A stretch of 58,942 bases of DNA from contig CAJQGX010000040.1 in the NCBI GenBank assembly GCA_905478035.1, positions 1 through 58,942 of the forward strand, given 5' to 3'. This DNA is from an uncultured SAR86 cluster bacterium (GTDB taxonomy: Bacteria; Pseudomonadota; Gammaproteobacteria; Magnimaribacterales; D2472). Below are positions 17,810 to 28,881 of the stretch, in pieces. The translations under genes were made by a program, and so were the position numbers. Numbering within the stretch: position 1 is the stretch's first letter; every line of letters starts with the position of its first letter. Under the pieces are notes generated by a model. The model was not told the DNA's origin. It worked only from the letters and a program-made list of their open reading frames with translations, and searched no databases.

Positions 17810-18885
17810 TACATCTCTAATAATGATTCTTTTGTATATGGGTTAATATCTTTCAGTCTGCCCTCTTTCATTTTAATAACCCATTCATGATCAGATAATA
17901 GCGCTCTTCCAACAGCAACCATGTCATACTTTTGTTCATTGATATCTTTAAGAGCTTTATCAATACTAGCGGTTTTAGCTGATGCCATCATGTCTGTGAA
18001 ATCACCATCTAAGCCAACACTACCAACACTCATTGTTGGAATATTAGTAAGTTTTTTTGTCCAATAGGCAAGATTTTCATCAGAACCCTCAAACTCACTT
18101 TCCCAAAACCTTCTCATGCTTGAATGAAGATAGTCTAAGCCAGCATCACAAGGCCCTGAAAGAACTTTTAGTAAATCATCTGGGTTTGTTGCGAGTCGTG
18201 CAGTATAGTCTTGTTGTTTCCATTGAGAAAACCTAAGGCCAACAATAAATTTGTCACTTACATTATTTCTTATAGCTTTTGTTATTGATGTTGCTAAATT
18301 AGACCTTGTTTCAATTGAACCTCCGAATCTGTCATCTCTATCGTTAGTTCCATTCCATAGAAAATTATCAATTAAATAGCCATGAGCTCCATGAATCTCA
18401 ACTCCATCGAATCCAATCTCTTCACAAATCTTTGCATCACTAGCATATGCATTAACTGTTTCTTCAATGTCTAGAGACGTCATTGCATGAGCCACCCTCT
18501 TTCCTGGTCTGACCAATCCTGAAGCAGTATGACCCGGAACTTCTGGATTTGGACCCATTCCTAATTTACGAAAACCGCCACAATGCCATAGCTGAGCTAC
18601 AACATGTCCATTATTTTCTTTAATCCCATCAACAACTTTTTTCCAGCCATCTCTTGCTTCTTTAGAATCTAGTCGTGGTACATTTGGATATGCACTTGAA
18701 GCCTCGTGACTTACCTCAACACCCTCTGTAATAATTAACCCAACTTCTGCTTTTGCTCTTCTTTTGTAGTATTCAACAACATCATTAGTAGGTATACCTC
18801 CTGGAGATTGACTTCTTGTCATTGGAGCCATCGCCACTCTATTTCTTAGAGTTATATTTTTTAGTTTATATGGCTCAAATAACAT
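17806..18885 (-). CDS. NADH:flavin oxidoreductase, old yellow enzyme family
   Basis: FMN-dependent ene-reductase type TIM barrel of 359 residues. Landmarks are LRNRVAMAPMTRS at the N-terminus, VEIHGAHGYLIDNFLW (substrate His), DDRFGGSIETRSNL and a C-terminal VAVGRALLSDHEW phosphate-binding segment. The natural substrate is not evident; relatives reduce enones, nitro compounds or dienoyl-CoA. It lacks the iron-sulfur and NADH domains of FadH-type enzymes. It lies 8 bases after the crotonase-family gene, so the two probably act together on an acyl-type substrate, which is an inference. Confidence 0.88.
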   Translation of the reverse strand: MLFEPYKLKNITLRNRVAMAPMTRSQSPGGIPTNDVVEYYKRRAKAEVGLIITEGVEVSHEASSAYPNVPRLDSKEARDGWKKVVDGIKENNGHVVAQLWHCGGFRKLGMGPNPEVPGHTASGLVRPGKRVAHAMTSLDIEETVNAYASDAKICEEIGFDGVEIHGAHGYLIDNFLWNGTNDRDDRFGGSIETRSNLATSITKAIRNNVSDKFIVGLRFSQWKQQDYTARLATNPDDLLKVLSGPCDAGLDYLHSSMRRFWESEFEGSDENLAYWTKKLTNIPTMSVGSVGLDGDFTDMMASAKTASIDKALKDINEQKYDMVAVGRALLSDHEWVIKMKEGRLKDINPYTKESLLEMY

Positions 18886-18893
18886 TTTTATCC

Positions 18894-19766
18894 TTATTGG
18901 TCATCAAACTTATCCTTTTCGAATGGAAAAAATTCAGGCATGTCTTTACTTACTTTGTTTTCAAAAACTGCATCCCTTTTTTCTAAAAATGACATAACTC
19001 CCTCTGCTGCATCTTTAGATTTTCCTCTTGACTCAATTGCTTTACTATCAACTACGTGAGCATCTTCAGGTGAGTCTTTCTGAGAAAGACCCCAAATCAT
19101 TTGTCTGGTGAGCGCAACTGATACTGGCGATGAATCTTTAATTATTTTTCTTGCTATTGATAACGTCTTATCCATAAGATTATCAGGATCAACCTTATAA
19201 GATATTAAACCGCTATCAAGTGCTGTATCTGCATCAATCATCTCTCCAGAAAAACACCATTCCAAGCTTTTTGAGATTCCTACAAGTCTTGGCAAAAACC
19301 AACTTGAGCATGCATCAGGGGCTATACCCCTCTTTGTAAATGGGAACGAAAATTTACTTGAAGAAGAAGCAACTCTAATGTCTGCAGCAAGCTGAAGAGT
19401 TGCTCCGACTCCTACAGAAACTCCATTACAAGCTATTAAAATAGGCTTGAGACATTTATACATTCTTAAAGCAAGAATCCCTCCGGAATCTCTATTAAAA
19501 TCTTGCTCATAATCTGAAGAATTATCAAACCCTGAATTGAATGTATCCTTACCTGCTGACAAGTCTGCTCCTGCACAAAAAGCTTTTCCCGAAGCCGTTA
19601 TAACAACAGCTCTAATATCGTCATTGCTATCAATGTGATCAAGAACATGAAGGAGGTCTTTGAGCATTTGCTGATTAAAAGCATTAAGTTTATGAGGCCT
19701 ATTTAATGTTATTAGCCCAATTCCCTCATTTTCTTTAAAAAGAATTGTTTTAAAATCTGCGATCAA
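18894..19766 (-). CDS. Enoyl-CoA hydratase/isomerase family protein
   Basis: Crotonase fold, 290 residues. ITASGKAFCAGADLS carries the first oxyanion-hole segment and NGVSVGVGATLQLAADIRVA the second. The family's second catalytic glutamate position reads FTKRGIAPDACSSWFLP, with aspartate in its place, so isomerase-type chemistry is possible. The apparent start is TTG at 19764-19766 with no good ribosome-binding site, so the start is uncertain. It lies 12 bases after ssb and 8 before the flavin oxidoreductase gene. Confidence 0.85.
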   Translation of the reverse strand: MIADFKTILFKENEGIGLITLNRPHKLNAFNQQMLKDLLHVLDHIDSNDDIRAVVITASGKAFCAGADLSAGKDTFNSGFDNSSDYEQDFNRDSGGILALRMYKCLKPILIACNGVSVGVGATLQLAADIRVASSSSKFSFPFTKRGIAPDACSSWFLPRLVGISKSLEWCFSGEMIDADTALDSGLISYKVDPDNLMDKTLSIARKIIKDSSPVSVALTRQMIWGLSQKDSPEDAHVVDSKAIESRGKSKDAAEGVMSFLEKRDAVFENKVSKDMPEFFPFEKDKFDDQ

Positions 19767-19778
19767 ACCAGTTTTACT

Positions 19779-20219
19779 TTAAAACGGAATATCGTCGTCT
19801 GTTAACCCAGGTCCTGAATCGTCTTGAGGAAATGGTGACTCTGTTTCATTTGAAGATGATTGTGCTGGGCTTGAATTAGAAGCTCTTGATCCAAGCATAG
19901 TTAACTCATTTCCAACTATTTCAGTTGTCCATCTGTCGGCTCCAGATTTATCTTGCCACTTACGAGTTTGTAATTTACCTTCTATATAAACACTTGAGCC
20001 TTTGTCTAGATATTTTTCAACAATCTCGGCTAACTTTCCAAAATATACAACCCTATGCCATTCTGTTTTATCTCTCATTTCACCACTTTCTTTATCTTTC
20101 CAGGATTCAGTAGTAGCTATTGATATGTTAGCAACAGCAGATTGAGTTGCTGTATACCTCATTTCAGGTTTTTGGCCTAAGTTGCCAACTAAAATTACTT
20201 TATTTACGCCTCTGCTCAT
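19779..20219 (-). CDS. ssb: Single-stranded DNA-binding protein
   Basis: Coats single-stranded DNA in replication and repair. The OB fold spans about residues 1-110 ([36 protein letters not shown]). A short disordered linker rich in Ser, Asn and Gln ends in the conserved partner-binding tip DDDIPF. The length is 146 residues, shorter than E. coli mainly in the linker. It is divergent from uvrA, the common ssb/uvrA arrangement. Confidence 0.97.
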   Translation of the reverse strand: MSRGVNKVILVGNLGQKPEMRYTATQSAVANISIATTESWKDKESGEMRDKTEWHRVVYFGKLAEIVEKYLDKGSSVYIEGKLQTRKWQDKSGADRWTTEIVGNELTMLGSRASNSSPAQSSSNETESPFPQDDSGPGLTDDDIPF

Positions 20220-20289
20220 ATTTACCTCTTATAATATTCATAGAAGTTTAACCTAAATTAATTTTTTCATCACGGATATTTTGAATCTT

Positions 20290-23106
20290 ATGGATAGTAT
20301 TTTTATAAAAGGCGCACGTACACATAATCTTAAGAATATTAGTCTAGAAATACCTAGGAATAAGATCATTGTAATAACTGGTCTTTCTGGATCAGGGAAG
20401 TCTTCATTAGCCTTTGATACTTTATATGCAGAGGGGCAAAGAAGGTATGTGGAGTCACTCTCAACATATGCTCGTCAATTTTTATCAATGATGGAAAAGC
20501 CTGATGTGGATCAAATTGAAGGTTTATCTCCAGCAATATCCATTGAGCAAAAATCTACTTCGCACAATCCAAGATCAACAGTGGGTACAGTTACTGAGAT
20601 ATATGATTATCTACGACTACTATATGCAAGAATAGGTTCTCCTATCTGTCCTGACCATGGCGAAGAACTAAAAGCAAAAACAGTTTCTGAGATATGTGAT
20701 GAAGTTCTTAAATTAAAAGAAGGTACAAAAATTATGATTTTATCTCCTGTGGTAAGAGGTAAAAAGGGAGAGCATTTAGCTATATACGAAGAGTTAAGAA
20801 AAAGTGGTTATGTAAGAGTTAAAGTTAATAACATTGTATATCCAATTGAAGAGTTTCCTGAGCTAGAAAAAAATAAAAAGCATGACATTTCAGCAGTAAT
20901 CGATAGGCTTGTTATTAAAAATAATGAAGAGGATAGATCGAGGCTTGCTGAGTCTATAGAAACATCTCTAAATCTTTCTAGTGGGCTTGTTGAAATAGAA
21001 AATATAGATAAGAAATCATCAAATTTATATTCATCAAATTTTTCTTGCTCACAGTGCGGATATGCAATTGCAGAACTCGAACCAAGAATGTTCTCTTTTA
21101 ATAATCCATATGGTGCCTGTACCAGATGTGATGGACTTGGCGTAATTCAATATTTTAATGAAAATAGATTAATTCAAGATGATGAAGTATCTATTTCAAA
21201 TGGCGCAATTAAAGGTTGGACTAGAAGAAATCGTTTTTATTTCTATCAACTTAAATGTTTAAGCGCGCATTATGATTTTAGTTTAACTACAAAATGGAAG
21301 GATTATCCTCAAAATATCAAGGATGTAATTCTTTGGGGCTCAAAAGAAAAGATTGATTTCTCTCATAGATTTAGAAGTGGCAGTAGAATTGTTAGAAAAC
21401 ATAAATTCGAGGGCATTATTCCTAGCACTGAAAGAAGATTTAAAGAAACTGATTCAGATTTTATCAGAGACGAGTTATCTAAATTAATGTCTAAAAGCTC
21501 ATGTGATGAATGCGATGGATCAAGGCTAAATACTCAATCTAGAAACGTTTTCATTAATAAAACTCAAATCCATAACATAACAGGTATGAGAATTAATGAT
21601 GCATTAGATTTTGTTAAGAATATGAAGCTTGATGGTGCAAAAAAGAAAATAGCTGAAAAAATTCTAAAAGAGATTACAGAAAGACTTACATTTCTTGAGG
21701 ACGTAGGCCTCAATTACCTAACATTAGAAAGAAGTGCTGACACACTGTCTGGTGGTGAGGCTCAAAGAATAAGACTAGCAAGTCAGATTGGGTCAGGCTT
21801 GGTTGGTGTTACCTATGTTCTTGATGAGCCTTCAATTGGCCTTCATCAAAGAGATAACGAAAAACTAATTAAAACTTTAAATAATCTTAAAAGTCTTGGA
21901 AATACTGTAATTGTGGTTGAGCATGATGAAGAAGCTATAAGATGTGCAGATCATATTATTGATATAGGTCCCGGTGCTGGAAAGCATGGCGGAGAAATTT
22001 GTGCTGAAGGAAATCTTCAGGCGATTCTTAATAATAAAAATTCTATAACTGCAAAATATCTTTCTGGTGAAAAACAAATAAAGATTCCGTCGAAAAGAAT
22101 AGCTCCAAATGACAAGATGATAAAAATTATCAACTCTTCTGAGAATAATCTTCAAAATATTTCAGCTGAAATACCCATTGGTATTTTTACGTGTATAACA
22201 GGAGTTTCCGGATCTGGTAAATCATCATTAATTAATCAGACATTGCTTCCAATAAGTTCTTTTATGCTGAATAAGGCAAAATTAAATAAAGAAATTAAGT
22301 GCGATAAAGTTGAGGGTCTTGAACATTTAGATAAGGTTATAAGTATAGATCAATCGCCCATAGGAAGAACTCCTAGATCTAATCCTGCAACATATACAGG
22401 TTTATTTTCATACATAAGAGATCTGCTTTCTCAAACCATAGAAGCTAAATCTAGAGGGTATAAACCAGGAAGGTTTAGTTTTAATGTGAAGGGTGGGCGG
22501 TGTGAAGCATGCCAAGGAGATGGTATGACAAAGGTAGAAATGCATTTTCTAGCAGATGTTTATGTTAAATGTGATGTCTGTGAGGGAAATAGATATAACG
22601 AGCAAACCTTAGAAGTTAAATACAAAGAAAAAAATATAAGTGATATTTTAAATATGACTGTTGAAGAAGCATTAGAATTTTTTGATGCCCTTCCCGCTCT
22701 AAAGAAAAAATTAGTAACGTTAGATGATGTAGGTTTAGGATATATAACATTAGGACAGTCAGCAACAACACTGTCTGGTGGTGAAGCCCAAAGAATTAAA
22801 CTTGCTAAAGAATTATCAAAAAGAAGTACTGGTAAAACTTTATTTATATTAGATGAGCCTACAACAGGACTTCATTTTGCTGATATAGAGTTATTGCTAA
22901 AAGTATTAGATAGACTTAAGAGTCAAGGAAATACTATTGTTGTTATTGAGCATAATCTTGATGTGATTAAAACAGCAGATTGGATTATTGATTTAGGCCC
23001 AGAAGGAGGAAGTGATGGGGGTAATATTGTTGCCTCAGGAACCCCTGAAGATGTTGCTAAAGTTAGCAACTCCTTCACAGGTCAGTTTCTAGAAAAAATG
23101 CTCTAG
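20290..23106 (+). CDS. uvrA: Excinuclease ABC subunit A
   Basis: Damage-recognition ATPase of nucleotide excision repair. The ATG at 20290 gives [16 protein letters not shown], matching the family start; a TTG at 20281 is in frame but adds nothing conserved. Two ABC modules are complete: Walker [10 protein letters not shown] and GVSGSGKSS, signatures LSGGEAQRI (twice), and VLDEPSIGL / ILDEPTTGL. Zinc cysteines appear as CSQC-CTRC, CDEC and CEAC-CDVC. The length of 938 residues is standard. Confidence 0.97.
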   Translation: MDSIFIKGARTHNLKNISLEIPRNKIIVITGLSGSGKSSLAFDTLYAEGQRRYVESLSTYARQFLSMMEKPDVDQIEGLSPAISIEQKSTSHNPRSTVGTVTEIYDYLRLLYARIGSPICPDHGEELKAKTVSEICDEVLKLKEGTKIMILSPVVRGKKGEHLAIYEELRKSGYVRVKVNNIVYPIEEFPELEKNKKHDISAVIDRLVIKNNEEDRSRLAESIETSLNLSSGLVEIENIDKKSSNLYSSNFSCSQCGYAIAELEPRMFSFNNPYGACTRCDGLGVIQYFNENRLIQDDEVSISNGAIKGWTRRNRFYFYQLKCLSAHYDFSLTTKWKDYPQNIKDVILWGSKEKIDFSHRFRSGSRIVRKHKFEGIIPSTERRFKETDSDFIRDELSKLMSKSSCDECDGSRLNTQSRNVFINKTQIHNITGMRINDALDFVKNMKLDGAKKKIAEKILKEITERLTFLEDVGLNYLTLERSADTLSGGEAQRIRLASQIGSGLVGVTYVLDEPSIGLHQRDNEKLIKTLNNLKSLGNTVIVVEHDEEAIRCADHIIDIGPGAGKHGGEICAEGNLQAILNNKNSITAKYLSGEKQIKIPSKRIAPNDKMIKIINSSENNLQNISAEIPIGIFTCITGVSGSGKSSLINQTLLPISSFMLNKAKLNKEIKCDKVEGLEHLDKVISIDQSPIGRTPRSNPATYTGLFSYIRDLLSQTIEAKSRGYKPGRFSFNVKGGRCEACQGDGMTKVEMHFLADVYVKCDVCEGNRYNEQTLEVKYKEKNISDILNMTVEEALEFFDALPALKKKLVTLDDVGLGYITLGQSATTLSGGEAQRIKLAKELSKRSTGKTLFILDEPTTGLHFADIELLLKVLDRLKSQGNTIVVIEHNLDVIKTADWIIDLGPEGGSDGGNIVASGTPEDVAKVSNSFTGQFLEKML

Positions 23107-23114
23107 GATTTTAG

Positions 23115-23528
23115 TTATGCTGCTGTGTCTTCTTTTAACTCAGGAGTCTCAGAAGTAGCATCTTCGCCCATAGGTCTATCTACAAGCTCAATGTAAGCCA
23201 TATCAGCTTTATCACCTGGTCTAAAACCAGCTTTTATAATTCTTGTATATCCGCCCTTTCTATCTTTTGAATTTACAGAAATTTCAGTAAACAATTTTGC
23301 AACTGCTGAATCTGATCTAAGTCTACTAAAAGCAAGACGTCTGTTTGCAACAGTATCTTCTTTACCCATAGTAATTAGGGGTTCTATAACCTTTCTTAAC
23401 TCTTTTGCTTTTGGAAGAGTTGTTCTAATAATATCCTGCTCAATTAAAGCGATTGCTAAGTTTTTTAGCAAAGCCTTTCTATGAGATGAATTTCTATTAA
23501 GTTTTCTTCCTGCTTTTCTATGTCTCAT
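23115..23528 (-). CDS. rplQ: 50S ribosomal protein L17
   Basis: Large-subunit protein. [20 protein letters not shown] is the conserved start and [20 protein letters not shown] the core. At 137 residues it carries an acidic tail of about 15 residues beyond the E. coli form. Last gene of the alpha operon, 4 bases after rpoA, ending 8 bases from convergent uvrA. Confidence 0.97.
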   Translation of the reverse strand: MRHRKAGRKLNRNSSHRKALLKNLAIALIEQDIIRTTLPKAKELRKVIEPLITMGKEDTVANRRLAFSRLRSDSAVAKLFTEISVNSKDRKGGYTRIIKAGFRPGDKADMAYIELVDRPMGEDATSETPELKEDTAA

Positions 23529-23532
23529 TTTA

Positions 23533-24498
23533 TTATCCTACTGGTGGCCAATTATCCACATTCATTCCCAAAGAAAGCTCTTTAGAAGCAAGAACATCTT
23601 TAATCTCATTAAGTGATTTCTTTCCTAGGTTTGGAGTTTTTAATAAATCAAATTCTGATCTATGTATAAGATCACCAATTAGGAAAATACTTTCAGCTTT
23701 TAAACAGTTAGTTGATCTTACTGTTAGTTCAAGCTCTTCTATTGATCTTAGAAGGAAAGGATCAAAGTCATTTTGGTCTTTCTTAGCTTCTTGTTCAGCA
23801 ATCGCATCTAAATCTACAAAAGAACTTAGTTGTTGTTGAAGGATTGTAGCTGAGTGCTCAATAGCCATTTTAGGATCCAAGGTCCCATCAGTTTCTAGTT
23901 CAATTACTAACTTATCAAGGTCAGTTCTTTTTTCAAATCTTGCATTATCAACTGTATATGAAACTCTTCTTACAGGGCTGTATGATGCATCTACTTTTAA
24001 AGCACCAACAACTCTATCTTCATCATCTCTAGTGTCAGCTGGCTCATAGCCTCTTCCAGTTTGAACTGTTAGTGTCATTTTCAAGCTAACCTTGTCAACT
24101 ATGGTTGCAACATGGAAATCTTGATTTACAAGCTCTACATTTCCAGGAACCTCAAAAGATGAAGCTAAAACATCACAAGGTCCAGTTACATCAAGTGTGA
24201 TTTCTGCAGTATTACCTTCTATGATATTTACTGGCATATCTTTAATATTAAGAAGAATATCTATTACATCTTCTCTAACACCCTCGATAGTACTGTACTC
24301 ATGAGATATACCATCAATGGATACGTCTGTTACAGCCGCACCTGGCATTGAGGAAAGAAGAATTCTTCTTAAAGCATTACCTAATGTATGACCAAAACCT
24401 CTTTCTAGTGGCTCAAGTGTTATTTTTGATAGATTTGGTGTTATGTCGTCAACTTGTATTTCAGTTGGGACTAAAAGATCTATTACTGATATTTGCAT
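23533..24498 (-). CDS. rpoA: RNA polymerase alpha subunit
   Basis: Scaffold for polymerase assembly and activator contacts. The ATG at 24496-24498 ([14 protein letters not shown]) was chosen because GGAG lies 6 bases upstream and it matches the family start. A further upstream in-frame start would add 14 non-conserved residues. The N-terminal domain has [20 protein letters not shown]; the C-terminal domain has [16 protein letters not shown] and [19 protein letters not shown]. The length is 321 residues. Confidence 0.97.
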   Translation of the reverse strand: MQISVIDLLVPTEIQVDDITPNLSKITLEPLERGFGHTLGNALRRILLSSMPGAAVTDVSIDGISHEYSTIEGVREDVIDILLNIKDMPVNIIEGNTAEITLDVTGPCDVLASSFEVPGNVELVNQDFHVATIVDKVSLKMTLTVQTGRGYEPADTRDDEDRVVGALKVDASYSPVRRVSYTVDNARFEKRTDLDKLVIELETDGTLDPKMAIEHSATILQQQLSSFVDLDAIAEQEAKKDQNDFDPFLLRSIEELELTVRSTNCLKAESIFLIGDLIHRSEFDLLKTPNLGKKSLNEIKDVLASKELSLGMNVDNWPPVG

Positions 24499-24520
24499 AA
24501 TTTTCTCCGTCTTTAATGTT

Positions 24521-25144
24521 TTATTTTGAGTAAAGCTCAATAATAAGATTTTCGTTAATTTCTGTACTTAGATCTGTTCTATCAGGAACTGATTTAAATA
24601 CTCCTTTTAAGTTTGCTTCATCAACTTCAAGCCAATCACAATCTTCTCTTGTAGCTGCTATCTTTAAAGCAGCAGCAATTCTTAAATGGCCTTTCTTATT
24701 ATCTCTAACTTGAATTTCATCTCCTGCTTTCATCTGATATGAAGGAATATTTACAACCTCACCATTAACTTTAAAAGCTTTATGAGAAACCATTTGTCTT
24801 GCTTCGGCTCTTGTTGAACCAAAGCCCATTCTATAAACAACGTTATCCATTCTTTTTTCTAGCAAGGACAGTAGATTTTCACCAGTATTACCTTTTGTAG
24901 ATGCTGCTTTTTTATAGTAATTTCTAAATTGCTTTTCTAAAACCCCATACATACGTCTTACTTTTTGCTTTTCTCTAAGCTGAAGACCGTAATCTGAAAG
25001 TCTTCCTCTTCTTGCACCAGCTGCAACACCTGGAGGGGAATCCATATTACATTTTGATTCAATTGCTCTTACACCACTTTTCAAATAAAGGTCAGTTCCC
25101 TCTCTTCTTGAAAGTCTTAGTGTTGGTCCTGTATATCTTGCCAT
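24521..25144 (-). CDS. rpsD: 30S ribosomal protein S4
   Basis: Early 16S rRNA-binding protein and, in E. coli, the repressor of the alpha operon. It starts [19 protein letters not shown]. The S4 RNA-binding domain reads [20 protein letters not shown]. The length is 207 residues, zinc-free type. The usual S4 target before rpsM has no space in this genome (only 3 bases between rpmJ and rpsM). Confidence 0.97.
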   Translation of the reverse strand: MARYTGPTLRLSRREGTDLYLKSGVRAIESKCNMDSPPGVAAGARRGRLSDYGLQLREKQKVRRMYGVLEKQFRNYYKKAASTKGNTGENLLSLLEKRMDNVVYRMGFGSTRAEARQMVSHKAFKVNGEVVNIPSYQMKAGDEIQVRDNKKGHLRIAAALKIAATREDCDWLEVDEANLKGVFKSVPDRTDLSTEINENLIIELYSK

Positions 25145-25155
25145 TTATTACTCCC

Positions 25156-25533
25156 TTAAACTCTTCTTTTTTTAGATGGGCGACAACCATTATGAGGAAG
25201 TGGCGTTACATCTGTAATACTTTTAATTTTTAATCCACACGCATTTAATGATCTGATAGCAGATTCTCTTCCACCACCTGGCCCTTTAACCTTTACGTCA
25301 AGATTAATCATTCCAAATTCTTTTGCAGCATTACCTGCTTTATCAGCTGCTATTTGAGCTGCAAATGGTGTACTTTTTCTTGAACCTTTAAAGCCAGATC
25401 CACCAGAAGTAGCCCAACAAACTGTATTACCTTGCTTGTCTGTAATAGTTACAATCGTATTGTTGAATGATGAATGAATGTGTGCAACACCATCAGTAAC
25501 AATTTTCTTACCTTTCTTTCCTTTTACTGCCAT
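25156..25533 (-). CDS. rpsK: 30S ribosomal protein S11
   Basis: Platform protein of the 30S subunit, 125 residues. [19 protein letters not shown] and the end [17 protein letters not shown] [15 protein letters not shown] are hallmarks. One base separates it from rpsM and 11 from rpsD. Confidence 0.98.
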   Translation of the reverse strand: MAVKGKKGKKIVTDGVAHIHSSFNNTIVTITDKQGNTVCWATSGGSGFKGSRKSTPFAAQIAADKAGNAAKEFGMINLDVKVKGPGGGRESAIRSLNACGLKIKSITDVTPLPHNGCRPSKKRRV

Positions 25534-25534
25534 T

Positions 25535-25894
25535 TTATGATCCTCTCATAGGCTTCTTAGCGCCCTTTCTAGTTCTTGCATTATTCTTAGTATTCTGACC
25601 TCTAGTAGGTAACTTTCTTCTATGTCTAATTCCACGGTAACTGCCTAAATCCATAAGCCTTTTAATGTTTGTGCTTATATTTCTTCTAAGATCACCTTCA
25701 ACAACGAACTTGCCAATAGCAGTTCTTAAGTTTTCAATTTCATCTTCTGTTAAATCAGAAATTTTTCTTGTGTAATCAATCTTAAGCTCTTTACAAATAT
25801 CCTGAGCTGTCTTTCTACCAATTCCAAATATGTGAGTTAATGAAATCTCAACATGTTTATTCTCTGGAATATTTACTCCTGCTATCCTTGCCAT
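25535..25894 (-). CDS. rpsM: 30S ribosomal protein S13
   Basis: Head protein of the 30S subunit contacting tRNA and the 50S bridge. It starts [19 protein letters not shown] and has [20 protein letters not shown] with a basic tail. The length is 119 residues. Only 3 bases separate it from rpmJ, so the leader that carries the S4-binding pseudoknot in E. coli is absent. Confidence 0.98.
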   Translation of the reverse strand: MARIAGVNIPENKHVEISLTHIFGIGRKTAQDICKELKIDYTRKISDLTEDEIENLRTAIGKFVVEGDLRRNISTNIKRLMDLGSYRGIRHRRKLPTRGQNTKNNARTRKGAKKPMRGS

Positions 25895-25897
25895 ATC

Positions 25898-26014
25898 TTA
25901 ACCTTGCCTTTGTTTATGTTTTTGGTCTGTTTTACAGATTACAAATAAGACTCCATTTCGTCTTACAATTTTGCAATTTCTGCAGATTTTCTTTACTGAT
26001 GCTTTAACTTTCAT
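25898..26014 (-). CDS. rpmJ: 50S ribosomal protein L36
   Basis: A 38-residue zinc-ribbon ribosomal protein found by translating the gap between rpsM and secY. It starts [20 protein letters not shown] and ends DQKHKQRQG. The zinc ligands C11, C14, C27 and H33 are all present, so this is the zinc-containing C+ type. It lies 1 base after secY, its standard place between the spc and alpha operons. Confidence 0.97.
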   Translation of the reverse strand: MKVKASVKKICRNCKIVRRNGVLFVICKTDQKHKQRQG

Positions 26015-26015
26015 A

Positions 26016-27317
26016 TTACCTTTTATAATTTTTTAAATTAGCTTTTTTCATTAGCGATGAGTACTGTGTTGACATCATATGTGACTGAACTTGAGCCATA
26101 AAATCCATCAAGACAACAACGATAATTAAAACTGAAGTACCTCCAACAGATATTGTTGGGGATATTCCTGCGAAATTGATAAGTGCTAGTGGAAGCAAGC
26201 AAATAAGTGTTAGGTATATCGCACCAAATACTGTCAATCTAGCTAAAACTGCATCTATATAATTTGAAGTTTGTTCTCCAGGTCTAATACCAGCTATGTA
26301 AGCGCCTGATCTTTTAAGATTATCTGAAACTTCTCTAGTATTAAATGTTAATGCCAGCCAAATAAAACAGAAACTGATAATTAGTCCAGCAAATACAAGA
26401 ATATATAACGGTTGGCCTGGATTTAAAGCCAGTGAAAAACTCTGTAAAAATCCTAATGATTCGCTCTGCCCAAACCATGTAGAAAGTGAGGCTGGGAATA
26501 ATAAAAAGGTACTAGCAAAAATTGCAGGAATAACTCCAGCCATATTTACTTTGAAAGGTAGATGGCTTGTCTGAGCTTGCATCAATTTTCTACCTTGTTG
26601 TCTTTGAGCATAATTAACTGTGATTCTTCTCTGTCCTCTTTCAATGAAAACAACTACAGCTATTACGGCCATTGATAATATACCAATTGCAATTAGCAAA
26701 AGAACACTAATATCACCTTGCCTAGACTGTTCAAGTGCCTGACCAATTGCTCCAGGAATTCCTGTTAGGATGCTTGTAGCAATGATAATAGAAATTCCAT
26801 TACCAATTCCTCTTTCTGAAACTTGTTCTCCTAACCACATTAAAAACATTGTTCCAGCAACCACTGAGAATACAGCAGAAATAAAGAATGAAGGTCCAGG
26901 TGTATATGCTAGACCGCTTGCAGATAAAGTTACGGCTAATGCTGATGCCTGAATGAACGCTAATAGAGCAGTACCATATCTTGTGTACTGAGTAATAGTA
27001 TTTCTGCCTGCCTGTCCATCTTTTTTAAGCTCTTGTAAATACGGTATAGAATTTGAGAATAACTGCATAATAATTGCAGCAGATATATATGGAACAACAT
27101 TAAGTGCAAAGATACTCATTCTTTCTAGCGCTCCACCAGAGAATAAGTTGAACATTTCAATAATCGTGCCCTGATTTTGATCAAATAAAGCGGATAACCT
27201 GTCAGGATCAATTCCAGGTATAGGAATATGTGTTCCTATTCTATATACAAGAATAGCAACAAATACAAAGCGAAGTCTTTTCCAAAGATCGCTCATTCCT
27301 TTACCTTGATCTGTCAT
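26016..27317 (-). CDS. secY: Preprotein translocase subunit SecY
   Basis: Pore of the Sec translocon, 433 residues and ten predicted membrane helices. Near the N-terminus [14 protein letters not shown] is conserved; [31 protein letters not shown] and [10 protein letters not shown] follow. [20 protein letters not shown] precedes the last helices. It is embedded in the spc operon between rplO and rpmJ with 3- and 1-base gaps. Confidence 0.98.
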   Translation of the reverse strand: MTDQGKGMSDLWKRLRFVFVAILVYRIGTHIPIPGIDPDRLSALFDQNQGTIIEMFNLFSGGALERMSIFALNVVPYISAAIIMQLFSNSIPYLQELKKDGQAGRNTITQYTRYGTALLAFIQASALAVTLSASGLAYTPGPSFFISAVFSVVAGTMFLMWLGEQVSERGIGNGISIIIATSILTGIPGAIGQALEQSRQGDISVLLLIAIGILSMAVIAVVVFIERGQRRITVNYAQRQQGRKLMQAQTSHLPFKVNMAGVIPAIFASTFLLFPASLSTWFGQSESLGFLQSFSLALNPGQPLYILVFAGLIISFCFIWLALTFNTREVSDNLKRSGAYIAGIRPGEQTSNYIDAVLARLTVFGAIYLTLICLLPLALINFAGISPTISVGGTSVLIIVVVLMDFMAQVQSHMMSTQYSSLMKKANLKNYKR

Positions 27318-27320
27318 AAA

Positions 27321-27827
27321 TTATTTTGCAACCCTATCAGCTTTTTTTACACCTTTTGGTCTAATAACTGGATCAACTATGTCTGCAACACTCCCACCAG
27401 CTTTTTCTATAGACTCTTTTGCGCCCTTAGTAACCTTTATTCCTTCAACCTTTAATTTAGAATCAAGATCAAAAGTTCCAAATATTTTTACTTTTTTTAC
27501 AGACTTTGAAATAATTTTATTTTCTTTTAAAGTCTCAAGAGTAATAACATCTAAACCATTAAGATTTTTTACATTAACTTCTTTAAGATGGTTATTTGTT
27601 CTAGAGCTAAAACCAAATTTTGGTAATCTCATTTGAAGTGGCATTTGACCGCCCTCAAAACCAGCTCTGACACCACCGCCGGTTCTAGATTTTTGACCTT
27701 TATGACCTCTACCAGCTGTTTTTCCTGTTCCAGAACCCATTCCGCGACCAACTCTCTTTCTATTTTGAGATGTCCCTTCATTAGACAAACTATTTAGTGT
27801 CATATTATTTGTTTCGTTTTCACTCAT
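27321..27827 (-). CDS. rplO: 50S ribosomal protein L15
   Basis: Large-subunit assembly protein, 168 residues. The core reads KRVGRGMGSGTGKTAGRGHK and GFEGGQMPLQMRLPKFGF. The usual family start (MxLNxLS) corresponds to the methionine at residue 9. The longer start is kept because AGGA lies about 8 bases upstream of it, so an 8-residue N-terminal extension is likely. It also has a C-terminal extension compared with the 144 residues of E. coli. Confidence 0.95.
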   Translation of the reverse strand: MSENETNNMTLNSLSNEGTSQNRKRVGRGMGSGTGKTAGRGHKGQKSRTGGGVRAGFEGGQMPLQMRLPKFGFSSRTNNHLKEVNVKNLNGLDVITLETLKENKIISKSVKKVKIFGTFDLDSKLKVEGIKVTKGAKESIEKAGGSVADIVDPVIRPKGVKKADRVAK

Positions 27828-27828
27828 T

Positions 27829-28017
27829 TTAACTTTCCTGAATCTCTATCATGTCAGATATTTTATTAACAAGTCCCCTATTACTAGGCGTATCAACTAC
27901 TGTTACTGTTTGGTTTAATTTTTTGAAACCAAGCCCTTTGATACATAACTTATGTCTCTTCATGCGACCTATGCCGCTTTTAACTAATTTTATTGTTATT
28001 GTTTTATCTTTACTCAT
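27829..28017 (-). CDS. rpmD: 50S ribosomal protein L30
   Basis: Small large-subunit protein of 62 residues. [20 protein letters not shown] and [16 protein letters not shown] match the family. It overlaps rpsE by 4 bases and lies 1 base before rplO. Confidence 0.96.
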   Translation of the reverse strand: MSKDKTITIKLVKSGIGRMKRHKLCIKGLGFKKLNQTVTVVDTPSNRGLVNKISDMIEIQES

Positions 28018-28523
28018 GACGCTTGCTCAACTTTTTTTCCTCTTCTTGCAGCAACAGTATCCGGTGACTCCATTGCACTTAAAGCATTAATAGTAGCTCT
28101 TACAACATTTACAGGATTTGTAGATCCATAACATTTAGCTAAGACATTTTGTACTCCAGCTAATTCAAGAACAGCTCTCATAGCACCACCAGCAATAATT
28201 CCAGTACCTTCGGATGCTGGTTGCATATAAACATTTGCTGATCCATGTTTAGCCTTAACTGGATACCATAAAGTTGTATTGTTCAGCTCGACTTCAACCA
28301 TGCTTCTTCTCGCATTTTCCATAGCTTTTTGAATTGCTATTGGAACTTCCTTTGCTTTACCTCTTCCAAATCCAACTCTTCCATTACCATCGCCAACAAC
28401 GGTCAGAGCAGTAAACCCGAATATACGTCCACCCTTTACAACTTTTGCGACTCTGTTAACTTGAACTAACTTTTCTTCTAAAGCATCAACCTGTTGATTA
28501 TTTGCTACGTTATTTTCTTTCAT
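28014..28523 (-). CDS. rpsE: 30S ribosomal protein S5
   Basis: Small-subunit accuracy protein, 169 residues. [20 protein letters not shown] and [20 protein letters not shown] mark the N-terminal double-stranded RNA-binding domain. The C-terminus has [19 protein letters not shown]. Spacing is tight in the spc operon: 7 bases after rplR. Confidence 0.98.
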   Translation of the reverse strand: MKENNVANNQQVDALEEKLVQVNRVAKVVKGGRIFGFTALTVVGDGNGRVGFGRGKAKEVPIAIQKAMENARRSMVEVELNNTTLWYPVKAKHGSANVYMQPASEGTGIIAGGAMRAVLELAGVQNVLAKCYGSTNPVNVVRATINALSAMESPDTVAARRGKKVEQAS

Positions 28524-28530
28524 AATTTAA

Positions 28531-28878
28531 TTAAAACTCCAGTCCAGCTTTTCTAGCCGATTCAGCTAATGCCTTGATTCTTCCATGATATTTGTAACCA
28601 GATCTATCAAAAACAACTTTTTTAATTCCATTTTCAATAGCTCTTTCAGCAACTCTTTTTCCAACAGCTTCTGCACTTTCTGTATTGTTAGACTTACTTT
28701 CTAAGTCTTTTTCAACAGTGGAAGCTGATGCGATTACTTTTGTGCCTAAATTATCAAAAATTTGTGCGTAAAAGTTTTTTGAAGATCTATAAACTGAAAG
28801 TCTTGGAGAACCTTGATCCTTAATTTTCATTCTAGTTTTCTTTGCTCTTCTTAATCTAGATATATTCTTGTCACTCAT
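28531..28878 (-). CDS. rplR: 50S ribosomal protein L18
   Basis: 5S rRNA-binding protein, 115 residues. PRLSVYRSSKNFYAQIFD is the core motif and VVFDRSGYKYHGRIKALAES the conserved end. 3 bases after rplF. Confidence 0.97.
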   Translation of the reverse strand: MSDKNISRLRRAKKTRMKIKDQGSPRLSVYRSSKNFYAQIFDNLGTKVIASASTVEKDLESKSNNTESAEAVGKRVAERAIENGIKKVVFDRSGYKYHGRIKALAESARKAGLEF

Positions 28879-28881
28879 TTC

